The translations under genes and the position numbers were made by a program. Source: JARIHD01 sp036392795 (lineage in GTDB: Bacteria > Patescibacteriota > Saccharimonadia > Saccharimonadales > UBA4665). Taken from it: a DNA stretch of 7,595 bases. Location: contig DASVXH010000025.1 in the NCBI GenBank assembly GCA_036392795.1, forward strand, positions 1 through 7,595, in the 5' to 3' direction. The notes below the pieces were generated by a model. That model was not told the origin of the DNA, made no database searches, and worked only from the letters and a program-made list of their open reading frames with translations. Of the stretch, positions 1 to 5,119 are shown piece by piece. Numbering within the stretch: position 1 is the stretch's first letter; each line of letters begins with the position of its first letter.

Positions 1-2589
1 GCTACCAGCAGCGGTAATGGCAATGGTGTCTTTACGACAACGGCCGGCGCATACCCGTCAACAACTGGTAATGGCGATTACTACTGGATTGACGCTGTCT
101 TTTCGACGAATGGTAGTGCTACTACTCCACTGACGGTTACCAAGGTCCAGCCCAAAAATAACGCCTATGGTGTCAAGCGCAACCAACCGCTGACCGCCTC
201 ATTTAACTACCCGCTTAACTCCGGGACGGTTACGGCTAGTACGGTTCAATTATTTGATGCCAGCAATAATCAAGTGGCGGGTTCACCAAGCTACAGTTCT
301 GCCAGCCGAACAGTAACCTTTACTCCATCGTCAACGCTGTCTTATGGACAAAAATATACTCTAAAGCTGGCGGCCAGCGTTGCCAGTACTACGGGCGCCA
401 CGCTGGGCGGTGAATACAGTTGGAGCTTTACTATCGGCAGTCAATTATTGAGTGATCCAGCAACGGGTCAGGGCGGACCGATACTGGTGGTGACTTCGAC
501 TACCAATAAATACAGCACCTACTACGCCGAAATCCTGCGAACCGAAGGCCTGAACTATTTTGATACTCAAGATCTTTCTACGGTTACCAGTACCGTGCTT
601 GGCAATTACGACGCCGTTGTTTTGCCGGAGATGACACTATCACAGTCGCAAGCCGATATGTTTAGTACTTGGGTTAGTAGCGGCGGCAATCTGGTTGCCA
701 TGCGTCCAGATAAAAAACTGGCAACTCTATTGGGCCTAACAGATGCTAGCTCAACACGCTCCAATCAATACATGCTGGTGGATACGGGCAGTGGCCCCGG
801 TGTGGGCATCGTTAACGAAACGATTCAGTTCAAAGGCACGGCCGATAATTATACTTTGAATGGGGCAACGGCAGTCGCCAGCTTCTATAGTGATGCATCG
901 ACAAGTACTTCGAACCCAGCTGTCACCTCACGATCGGTTGGGTCGAATGGGGGTACTGCCATGGCCTTTGCCTACGACCTTGCCAAATCGGTTATCGCGC
1001 TTCATCAAGGCAATCAGGCATGGGCCGGTCAAGACCGTGACGGGTCAGGTATGGTGCGAACTAACGACCTATTCTTCGGGGCTCGCAGCGGAGATGTGCA
1101 GCCAGATTGGGTAGATCTGAACAAGCTTCACATTCCACAGGCAGACGAACAGCAGCGCTTGCTGGCAAATCTCTTAACCAGTAGCACAAAGGATAAAAAA
1201 CCGTTGCCACGTTTCTGGTATTTGCCGGGTAATAATAAGGCGGCCATGATTTTGGCTGGCGATGACCACGGTCTCGACAATACCGGAACCGAAAGGATAA
1301 TTAGCAACTGGCTTAATGAAAGTTCTGCAAGCTGTTCGCCCATTGACTGGGAGTGTGTAACGGCAAGCCATTATACATATTCCACTTCGGCCCTCACCAA
1401 CACCCGCGCCGTCCAATATATACGTTTGGGGTATGACATAGGTGCCCATGTTTCGAATGGGGGTGCCTGTAACGACTATACCTCGTTTTCAAATCTCTCT
1501 ACCTTATATACGAACAACCTCGCAACCTGGCGAGCCAAGTATACTGGTGCTCCCAACCAACGCACCGGCCGCTTCCACTGTTATATCTGGAGTGATTGGG
1601 ATAGCCAACCACGAGTTCAAATTGCTAATGGTATGCGTTTTGGCCTAGAATACGTGGCTTATCCGAACAGCTGGGTGGGAACACGGGCGCCTATGTTGAC
1701 TGGGTCAGGCATGAATATGCGCCTAACTGATGCTGACGGTGATTTACTGGACGGCTTCCAAGGAGTTACTAATCTGGATGACACTGCGGCAGGCACAACT
1801 TCGATTAATGCGTTGCTTGACAATGCAATCGGCAGTGCGGGCTATTACGGTATTTTCGGTACTCACTATGATATGAGCAACTCCTATCATACGACGGTAT
1901 TTGCTGCCGCCAAGGCTCGGAATATTCCTATGATTTCGGCAGACGAGGCTTTGACATGGCTTGATGGACGGGGAAGCTCTAGGTTTAGTGGCTTTACGGG
2001 CAGTAGCGGTCAATTTGGTTTTACCCTCGATGCCGCAGAAGGTGCCGTTGGCCTAAAAGCAATGCTTCCTGTGCAGGACGCTGCGGGCACGTTAAGTACA
2101 CTCAAATTGGCAGGGCAAGATGTAACCTATCAGACACAAACTGTTAAGGGTGTTCAGTATGCCGTTTTCGATGGACAACCCGGTGCGTATACGGCAACGT
2201 ATAGCGACTACAACCCGAACCCTACGCCAAATCCTGGTGGTAATAGTGGCGGCAGTTCCGGTGAATCGGACGCTGGCGGTTCAACGAGCACTGGTACTAC
2301 CAGCAAAAAAACGACCAAAAAAAGTACTGGCATTTTCAATGACTCTCCGGACACCGATGTTATAACTGGCCAAAACCAGGAGCAGCAGGACAAAAAAGGA
2401 GAACAGCCTACAACATCCACGCCCAACAAACCAGACCTACGCGAAAAAGAGCTCATTCAAAACGATAGCGGCAAAGAAGGCAGTTCTTGGTTGGTGTGGC
2501 TCGGTAGTTTTGGCTTGGTTGCCTTCCTGGGCGGACTCTTCTGGTTTGTCCTGGCCAAACGACGACATCGTGGCCAACCGCAGTGGTAG
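1..2589 (+). CDS. Large surface-anchored protein: DUF4082 end, Ig-like, GATase-like and deacetylase-like domains (5' partial)
   Basis: The frame is open from base 1, so the true start lies upstream; 862 residues are visible. Residues 1-40 look like the end of a DUF4082 domain (GDYYWIDAVF). Residues about 44-146 form a Big_5/SbsA-type Ig domain ending WSFTIG. Residues about 159-400 resemble a GATase1/ThuA-like Rossmann domain (PILVVTS, YDAVVLPE, GGNLVAMRP). Residues about 402-660 resemble a NodB/polysaccharide deacetylase fold: GDDHG with D421/D422, H483 in GAHVSNGG, H526 in RFHC and H622 in GTHYD are candidate metal ligands. The only four cysteines (445, 452, 490, 527) lie in this domain and suggest disulfides outside the cell. 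A small beta-rich domain (about 661-736), a Ser/Gly/Thr/Lys-rich stalk (about 739-827) and one TM helix (about 829-851) followed by AKRRHR complete it, predicting an external body and a short cytoplasmic tail. The substrate is unknown; a carbohydrate or cell-wall role is inference. Domain names are by recall, without a profile search. Confidence 0.9.
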   Translation, partial: ATSSGNGNGVFTTTAGAYPSTTGNGDYYWIDAVFSTNGSATTPLTVTKVQPKNNAYGVKRNQPLTASFNYPLNSGTVTASTVQLFDASNNQVAGSPSYSSASRTVTFTPSSTLSYGQKYTLKLAASVASTTGATLGGEYSWSFTIGSQLLSDPATGQGGPILVVTSTTNKYSTYYAEILRTEGLNYFDTQDLSTVTSTVLGNYDAVVLPEMTLSQSQADMFSTWVSSGGNLVAMRPDKKLATLLGLTDASSTRSNQYMLVDTGSGPGVGIVNETIQFKGTADNYTLNGATAVASFYSDASTSTSNPAVTSRSVGSNGGTAMAFAYDLAKSVIALHQGNQAWAGQDRDGSGMVRTNDLFFGARSGDVQPDWVDLNKLHIPQADEQQRLLANLLTSSTKDKKPLPRFWYLPGNNKAAMILAGDDHGLDNTGTERIISNWLNESSASCSPIDWECVTASHYTYSTSALTNTRAVQYIRLGYDIGAHVSNGGACNDYTSFSNLSTLYTNNLATWRAKYTGAPNQRTGRFHCYIWSDWDSQPRVQIANGMRFGLEYVAYPNSWVGTRAPMLTGSGMNMRLTDADGDLLDGFQGVTNLDDTAAGTTSINALLDNAIGSAGYYGIFGTHYDMSNSYHTTVFAAAKARNIPMISADEALTWLDGRGSSRFSGFTGSSGQFGFTLDAAEGAVGLKAMLPVQDAAGTLSTLKLAGQDVTYQTQTVKGVQYAVFDGQPGAYTATYSDYNPNPTPNPGGNSGGSSGESDAGGSTSTGTTSKKTTKKSTGIFNDSPDTDVITGQNQEQQDKKGEQPTTSTPNKPDLREKELIQNDSGKEGSSWLVWLGSFGLVAFLGGLFWFVLAKRRHRGQPQW

Positions 2590-2590
2590 G

Positions 2591-2619
2591 TGGCCAAAAC
2601 GGCGTCTGACCGGTATTCT
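2591..2619 (+). promoter_or_regulatory. Possible weak promoter giving leaderless truB mRNA
   Basis: TGGCCA (2591-2596, 4 of 6 matches to TTGACA) is followed after exactly 17 bases by TATTCT (2614-2619, 4 of 6 to TATAAT). The truB ATG is at 2626, just where transcription would begin. No Shine-Dalgarno sequence precedes that ATG. The match is modest, and chance or read-through from the upstream gene are real alternatives. Confidence 0.3.
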
Positions 2620-2625
2620 AGAAAA

Positions 2626-3324
2626 ATGAATGGAATATTACTTGTCGATAAGCCAACGGGGTGGACATCTTTTGACGCGGTTAATAAGGTACGCCGTATC
2701 ATTCAAAACTCGCCCCTAAACGAAACGGGCAAAAAACGCTTTCCCGTTGGTCACACCGGTACACTTGACCCCATGGCTACTGGCTTGCTGGTCTTGCTGC
2801 TTGGCAAGTACACCAAAAGAGCTACCGAACTAACCAAGCTCGATAAAATTTACGACGTGACGATGACTTTGGGACAAACCAGTTCGACCGGAGACGAAGA
2901 AGGTGAAAAAAGACAGGTTTCCGATCGTCATCCAACGAACGAAGAAGTCCAGTCGGTATTAACGGGCTTCGTCGGTGACGGTATGCAAACACCACCTCTC
3001 TATTCGGCTATCAAAATCAATGGTCAACGCGCCTATAAACTGGCTCGTGCCGGCAAGACCGTAGAGCTTGCCGCCCGACCCGTCCATATTGAAAGTCTTC
3101 AGGTGACCAGCTACGACTACCCGTTGGTTGCATTTACCGTACATGTTTCGAGCGGCACCTACATCCGTTCACTGGTAGAAGACGCTGGAAAAAAACTCCA
3201 AACCGGTGCCTACATGTCGGGTCTTCGCCGTACTCGGGTGGGAGACTTTGATATCAAAGATGCCATTGATCCCAACGACATAACCCCCCAAGTTATCCAG
3301 GCTCATGCCAAACTGTTGCAATAA
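2626..3324 (+). CDS. truB: tRNA pseudouridine(55) synthase TruB
   Basis: This cytoplasmic enzyme isomerises U55 in the T-arm of tRNAs to pseudouridine. The 232-aa product begins MNGILLVDKPTGWTS, the usual TruB opening. The catalytic motif GHTGTLDPMATGLL carries D48. Y76 (KIYDV), R181 (SSGTYIRSL) and L200 (SGLRRTRVG) fall on the same numbers as the E. coli active-site residues D48, Y76, R181 and L200, which supports the ATG at 2626. A GTG at 2590, right after the preceding stop, would add 12 residues (MAKTASDRYSRK) with no family support. The protein is much shorter than E. coli TruB (about 314 aa) and ends soon after the catalytic domain, so it lacks a C-terminal PUA domain. No Shine-Dalgarno is visible before 2626; the start may be leaderless or coupled to the gene ending 36 nt upstream. 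Confidence 0.95.
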   Translation: MNGILLVDKPTGWTSFDAVNKVRRIIQNSPLNETGKKRFPVGHTGTLDPMATGLLVLLLGKYTKRATELTKLDKIYDVTMTLGQTSSTGDEEGEKRQVSDRHPTNEEVQSVLTGFVGDGMQTPPLYSAIKINGQRAYKLARAGKTVELAARPVHIESLQVTSYDYPLVAFTVHVSSGTYIRSLVEDAGKKLQTGAYMSGLRRTRVGDFDIKDAIDPNDITPQVIQAHAKLLQ

Positions 3325-3357
3325 CTACCCCACCACGCTATTGTTAGTTCTTGATAA

Positions 3358-3363
3358 GCGAGG
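3358..3363 (+). promoter_or_regulatory. Shine-Dalgarno-like site for the first two-TM gene
   Basis: GCGAGG ends 9 nt before the ATG at 3373. The GAGG core is a moderate anti-16S match and supports that start. The 48-nt gap after truB shows no terminator and no convincing promoter, so this gene is probably co-transcribed with truB. Confidence 0.5.
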
Positions 3364-3372
3364 CCTTTAGAA

Positions 3373-3957
3373 ATGGCAAAGCAAAATACCACACCAGAAC
3401 TACCACATCCGACAAAAAATTTTCCCAACCCAAATAAATTACTTGAACAGGCCGACAAGCTTGAAGAGAGCATTTCGACATATCGTTTATGGGGCGCAAT
3501 GGGATTAGCCGGCGCCGCAACCGGTGTACTTCTAATGGCTAATGTTTTGTATCTGCCTGCCAGCGTGATTGAAGACGATAAGAAAAGGGGTTTTATTGAA
3601 GGTGCCATTGAATTTGGCTCTGTTTTCCTTGCCGCGGGCGGTGTGTACGGCCTGAGTATTGCCCGACGTGATCGCCGGCGTGCCGATGGTCTGCGTGAGC
3701 ATGCAGCAACCACTCAAGAACAAATAACCCGTGCCGAAGAGGCAAGAGCAAAAGCACCCGCGCTCCCGGCATTGCCTACTGAAGTAACTATCAATGCTGC
3801 AGCCTATAAGCTGGGCGATATGGAGACGACTACGGCATTGATAGTTACTTCGAAGGTACTTGCAGATGCTTTAGCGATTAATAATGTAGATCTGACCGGA
3901 CTGCAACAACTGGCTCCACACCAACAAGGGCCAATGCAGCTTCCATCTGCCGAATAA
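3373..3957 (+). CDS. Unknown two-TM membrane protein, first of a tandem paralog pair
   Basis: I do not recognise this 194-aa protein as a named family. A Pro/Asn-rich N-terminus and a short amphipathic stretch (LLEQADKLEES, 23-33) precede two predicted TM helices (about 39-61 and 76-96). The basic run RRDRRR (98-103) after TM2 predicts a cytoplasmic C-terminus and, with two helices, a cytoplasmic N-terminus. A helical, possibly coiled-coil stretch follows (about 103-128), then an Ala/Pro linker and a conserved tail block (155-182). Residues 90-124 match the next gene's product 98-132 at 17 of 35 positions, and 155-182 match its 169-196 at 11 of 28, both counted by eye. The pair lies between truB and rpsO, so a ribosome- or membrane-linked role is conceivable, but nothing in the sequence demonstrates one. 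Confidence 0.9.
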   Translation: MAKQNTTPELPHPTKNFPNPNKLLEQADKLEESISTYRLWGAMGLAGAATGVLLMANVLYLPASVIEDDKKRGFIEGAIEFGSVFLAAGGVYGLSIARRDRRRADGLREHAATTQEQITRAEEARAKAPALPALPTEVTINAAAYKLGDMETTTALIVTSKVLADALAINNVDLTGLQQLAPHQQGPMQLPSAE

Positions 3958-3963
3958 TTTTTT

Positions 3964-3968
3964 AGGAG
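3964..3968 (+). promoter_or_regulatory. Shine-Dalgarno site for the second two-TM gene
   Basis: AGGAG lies 12 nt before the ATG at 3981, in the 23-nt gap after the first paralog. It is the clearest ribosome-binding site in the window and contrasts with rpsO and truB, which have none. It shows that this genome does use Shine-Dalgarno initiation for internal operon genes. Confidence 0.65.
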
Positions 3969-3980
3969 ACATCTGGAAAA

Positions 3981-4595
3981 ATGGGAAAGAAAGACAAGGC
4001 GAAAAAGAGCAATAAAGGCGAATCAAAACAGGAAATCGAACCAGTCGCAGGATTTTTGTCTCCGGCTGAGCTGTATAAAAGCTCACAAAAACTTTCTGAC
4101 CGAACTAAGATCGACCGTCGAATAGCAGCTGGCGCGTTAACGTTTGCTGGATTTATGGGACTCTTGCTTTTTGCAAGGCCGGTACCAGAAAAGGGCGGTG
4201 GGCTTGATGGATTATTTGACCGGCTTAGTTGGGTAGCGGGCCTGGGCGGCAGTACGCTGCCAGCCGGGGCGGGTGTATACTATGCGACAAAAGCAGGGAA
4301 TGGCCGCAGACGAGCCAGTGAACTGCTTGATGCTGCAAAGGCCTCTCAAGAGCATATAACGCGCATAATTGAGGCCCAAAGCGGTCAAGCGCTGGGCGGA
4401 CTTGCCATAGAGGGTGTTAGCAGTCTCGATCCTTCGACCTTCGATCTAAATAGCTCTTCGGGTCAGGACGACGTTTTCGCCAAAGAGACTGTCATAACCG
4501 CACAAGTTATCGGGGCGGCATTGAAGCTTAATGGCGTTGAACTAGCCGCACTCCAGCGTGTCGCACCAACAGAAGAAAGGTCCCCGAAAACTTGA
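3981..4595 (+). CDS. Unknown two-TM membrane protein, second of a tandem paralog pair
   Basis: This 204-aa protein has a very basic N-terminus (MGKKDKAKKSNKG), two predicted TM helices (about 47-66 and 83-103) joined by a Pro/Gly-rich loop, and a basic GRRRAS segment after TM2. The topology is probably N-in/C-in. Residues 98-132 share GVY, RRRA, QE and ITR with the upstream protein, and the tail block (169-196) keeps V..AL..N.V.L..LQ..AP. A longer Gly/Ser/Asp-rich insert (about 134-167) separates the blocks here. The two proteins are diverged paralogs from a tandem duplication and may form a heteromer; that is inference. The 23-nt spacing indicates one transcript. The stop is TGA, so TGA is not recoded. 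No function is assigned. Confidence 0.9.
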   Translation: MGKKDKAKKSNKGESKQEIEPVAGFLSPAELYKSSQKLSDRTKIDRRIAAGALTFAGFMGLLLFARPVPEKGGGLDGLFDRLSWVAGLGGSTLPAGAGVYYATKAGNGRRRASELLDAAKASQEHITRIIEAQSGQALGGLAIEGVSSLDPSTFDLNSSSGQDDVFAKETVITAQVIGAALKLNGVELAALQRVAPTEERSPKT

Positions 4596-4620
4596 TAGCT
4601 CACAATAATCTGGCCGTATT

Positions 4621-4633
4621 CGCTTGAAAAGCG
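4621..4633 (+). repeat. Small inverted repeat over the rpsO -35 element
   Basis: CGCTT (4621-4625) and AAGCG (4629-4633) are perfect inverted arms around GAA, overlapping the -35 hexamer TTGAAA. It could be a half-turn operator for a repressor. It could also be a weak hairpin in the upstream transcript, although no T-run follows, so an intrinsic terminator is unlikely. With 5-bp arms, chance is possible. Confidence 0.35.
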
Positions 4634-4652
4634 TTCCGTCATCTGTTAAAAT
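4624..4652 (+). promoter_or_regulatory. Strong sigma-70-type promoter of rpsO, leaderless configuration
   Basis: TTGAAA (4624-4629) is followed after exactly 17 bases by TAAAAT (4647-4652). A TG dinucleotide (4644-4645), one base before the -10 element, forms an extended -10. Initiation is expected about 6-8 bases after the -10 element, near 4658-4660, which leaves only about 2-4 nt before the rpsO ATG at 4662. There is no room for a Shine-Dalgarno site. Confidence 0.75.
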
Positions 4653-4661
4653 AGCCTACGT

Positions 4662-4928
4662 ATGATTACAAGTGAGAAAAAACAAGCAGTTATTACTGAC
4701 TTGCAGGCCCACAAAAAAGACACCGGCAGTGCCGCTGTTCAAGTTGCTATCGCCACTGAGCGCATCAAAGAACTTACTGAACACCTAAAGGTGAACAAAA
4801 AAGACTTTGCAGCGCGCCGCGGTTTGCTGCAATTAGTCGGCCAGCGCAAGCGTCATCTGCAATATATCGCTGCCCACGACGGCCAAGCTTATCTCGATCT
4901 CATCAAGAAGCTCGGCATTCGTCGCTAA
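4662..4928 (+). CDS. rpsO: 30S ribosomal protein S15
   Basis: This 88-aa product has the usual S15 length. It is a primary small-subunit assembly protein that binds the 16S rRNA central-domain three-way junction. The family pattern runs end to end: DTGSAAVQVA (20-29), TERIKELTEH (32-41), KKDFAARRGLLQLVG (46-60) and the terminal LGIRR. Numbering coincides with mature E. coli S15, confirming the ATG at 4662. H41 and D48, two of the conserved rRNA contacts, are present, but S51 is Ala, and H45, H49 and H50 are Asn, Phe and Ala. A promoter lies directly upstream with essentially no leader, so the classical autoregulation of S15 through a 5' UTR fold is unlikely here. pnp follows after 191 nt, as in many bacteria. 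Confidence 0.97.
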   Translation: MITSEKKQAVITDLQAHKKDTGSAAVQVAIATERIKELTEHLKVNKKDFAARRGLLQLVGQRKRHLQYIAAHDGQAYLDLIKKLGIRR

Positions 4929-4942
4929 CGTGCGTAAACTGC

Positions 4943-4970
4943 TGGTCTCTTGCTCAAAAGTAAGAGACCA
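4943..4970 (+). other. Strong hairpin in the rpsO-pnp spacer (possible RNA processing site)
   Basis: TGGTCTCTT (4943-4951) pairs perfectly with AAGAGACCA (4962-4970). Three more pairs (G-U 4952/4961, C-G 4953/4960, U-A 4954/4959) make a 12-bp stem capped by CAAA. It starts 14 nt after the rpsO stop. No T-run follows, so it does not look like an intrinsic terminator. By analogy with the E. coli rpsO-pnp spacer, where a stem is cut by RNase III and PNPase controls its own mRNA, it may be a processing or 3'-end stabilising element; that role is inference. Confidence 0.7.
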
Positions 4971-4984
4971 CAAGCTTGTGCACA
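4969..4984 (+). repeat. Overlapping perfect palindromes after the rpsO hairpin
   Basis: CACAAGCTTGTG (4969-4980) is a 12-base perfect palindrome, and TGTGCACA (4977-4984) is an 8-base one sharing four bases with it. AAGCTT occurs again at 4989-4994. A dimeric DNA-binding protein could use such a site, but no known operator is recognised. Confidence 0.45.
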
Positions 4985-5004
4985 TTAAAAGCTTCTAGCA
5001 TGTA

Positions 5005-5079
5005 CTAGTGGACAGAGGTCAGATATATGCGCCCAATTTTAGCACAAGGGGTGGCCTATATTTGCACTGTGTTCACTAG
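5005..5079 (+). other. Possible long-range fold in the pnp leader
   Basis: CTAGTGGACA (5005-5014) pairs with TGTTCACTAG (5070-5079) over 10 bp with one G-U. Inside it, AGGTCA (5016-5021) can pair with TGGCCT (5052-5057) over 6 bp with one U-G. If the transcript reads through from rpsO, this fold would hide the ribosome site of the small ORF at 5027. No riboswitch class is recognised. The pairing was found by eye and no folding energy was calculated. Confidence 0.4.
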
Positions 5080-5089
5080 CCGTCTCTAA
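5027..5089 (+). CDS. Possible 20-codon leader ORF upstream of pnp
   Basis: ATG at 5027 opens a 20-residue frame starting MRPILAQG and ending TSRL, with stop TAA at 5087-5089, 30 nt before the pnp start. AGAGG (5014-5018) lies 8 nt upstream at good Shine-Dalgarno spacing and inside the predicted fold. The peptide has no run of one amino acid that would point to classical attenuation. A short ORF of this kind can arise by chance, and the candidate pnp promoter would start transcription downstream of its ATG. Confidence 0.25.
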   Translation: MRPILAQGVAYICTVFTSRL

Positions 5090-5090
5090 A
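5062..5090 (+). promoter_or_regulatory. Candidate pnp promoter
   Basis: TTGCAC (5062-5067, 4 of 6 to TTGACA) is followed after 17 bases by TCTAAA (5085-5090, 4 of 6 to TATAAT). Transcription would start near 5097 and give a leader of about 23 nt that still contains the pnp Shine-Dalgarno. This is moderate support; pnp may also be transcribed from the stronger rpsO promoter. Confidence 0.4.
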
Positions 5091-5102
5091 AGCAAAGAAG
5101 TA

Positions 5103-5108
5103 GAAAGG
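5103..5108 (+). promoter_or_regulatory. Shine-Dalgarno-like site of pnp
   Basis: GAAAGG ends 11 nt before the ATG at 5120. It is a moderate match and agrees with the start chosen from the protein family (MQIINPYGK). Confidence 0.5.
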
Positions 5109-5119
5109 CGAATACAAAC

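Noticed and set aside
274..276. GTG at 274 as the start of the surface protein
   Set aside because: The same frame is open back to base 1, and the Ig-like domain begins before this codon, so the gene starts upstream of the window.
2225..2470. Stalk-coding segment as a tandem DNA repeat or recombination site
   Set aside because: The composition is biased to Ser, Gly, Thr and Lys codons, but no exact repeating unit is seen; it reads as an ordinary low-complexity linker.
2590..2625. GTG at 2590 as the truB start, adding 12 residues
   Set aside because: The TruB family normally begins at MNGILLVDKP, and starting there puts D48, Y76, R181 and L200 on E. coli numbering. The extension has no Shine-Dalgarno and no family support.
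3303..3713. Open frame of 136 codons on the minus strand
   Set aside because: It lies antisense to the first two-TM gene, has a basic low-complexity translation without a recognisable domain, and shows no promoter or ribosome site.
4943..4990. Intrinsic terminator after rpsO
   Set aside because: The stem is strong, but the bases after it (CAAGCTTGTG...) contain no T-run.
5009..5029. Promoter made of TGGACA (5009-5014) and TATATG (5024-5029)
   Set aside because: The spacing is only 9 bp, far too short for a sigma-70 promoter.
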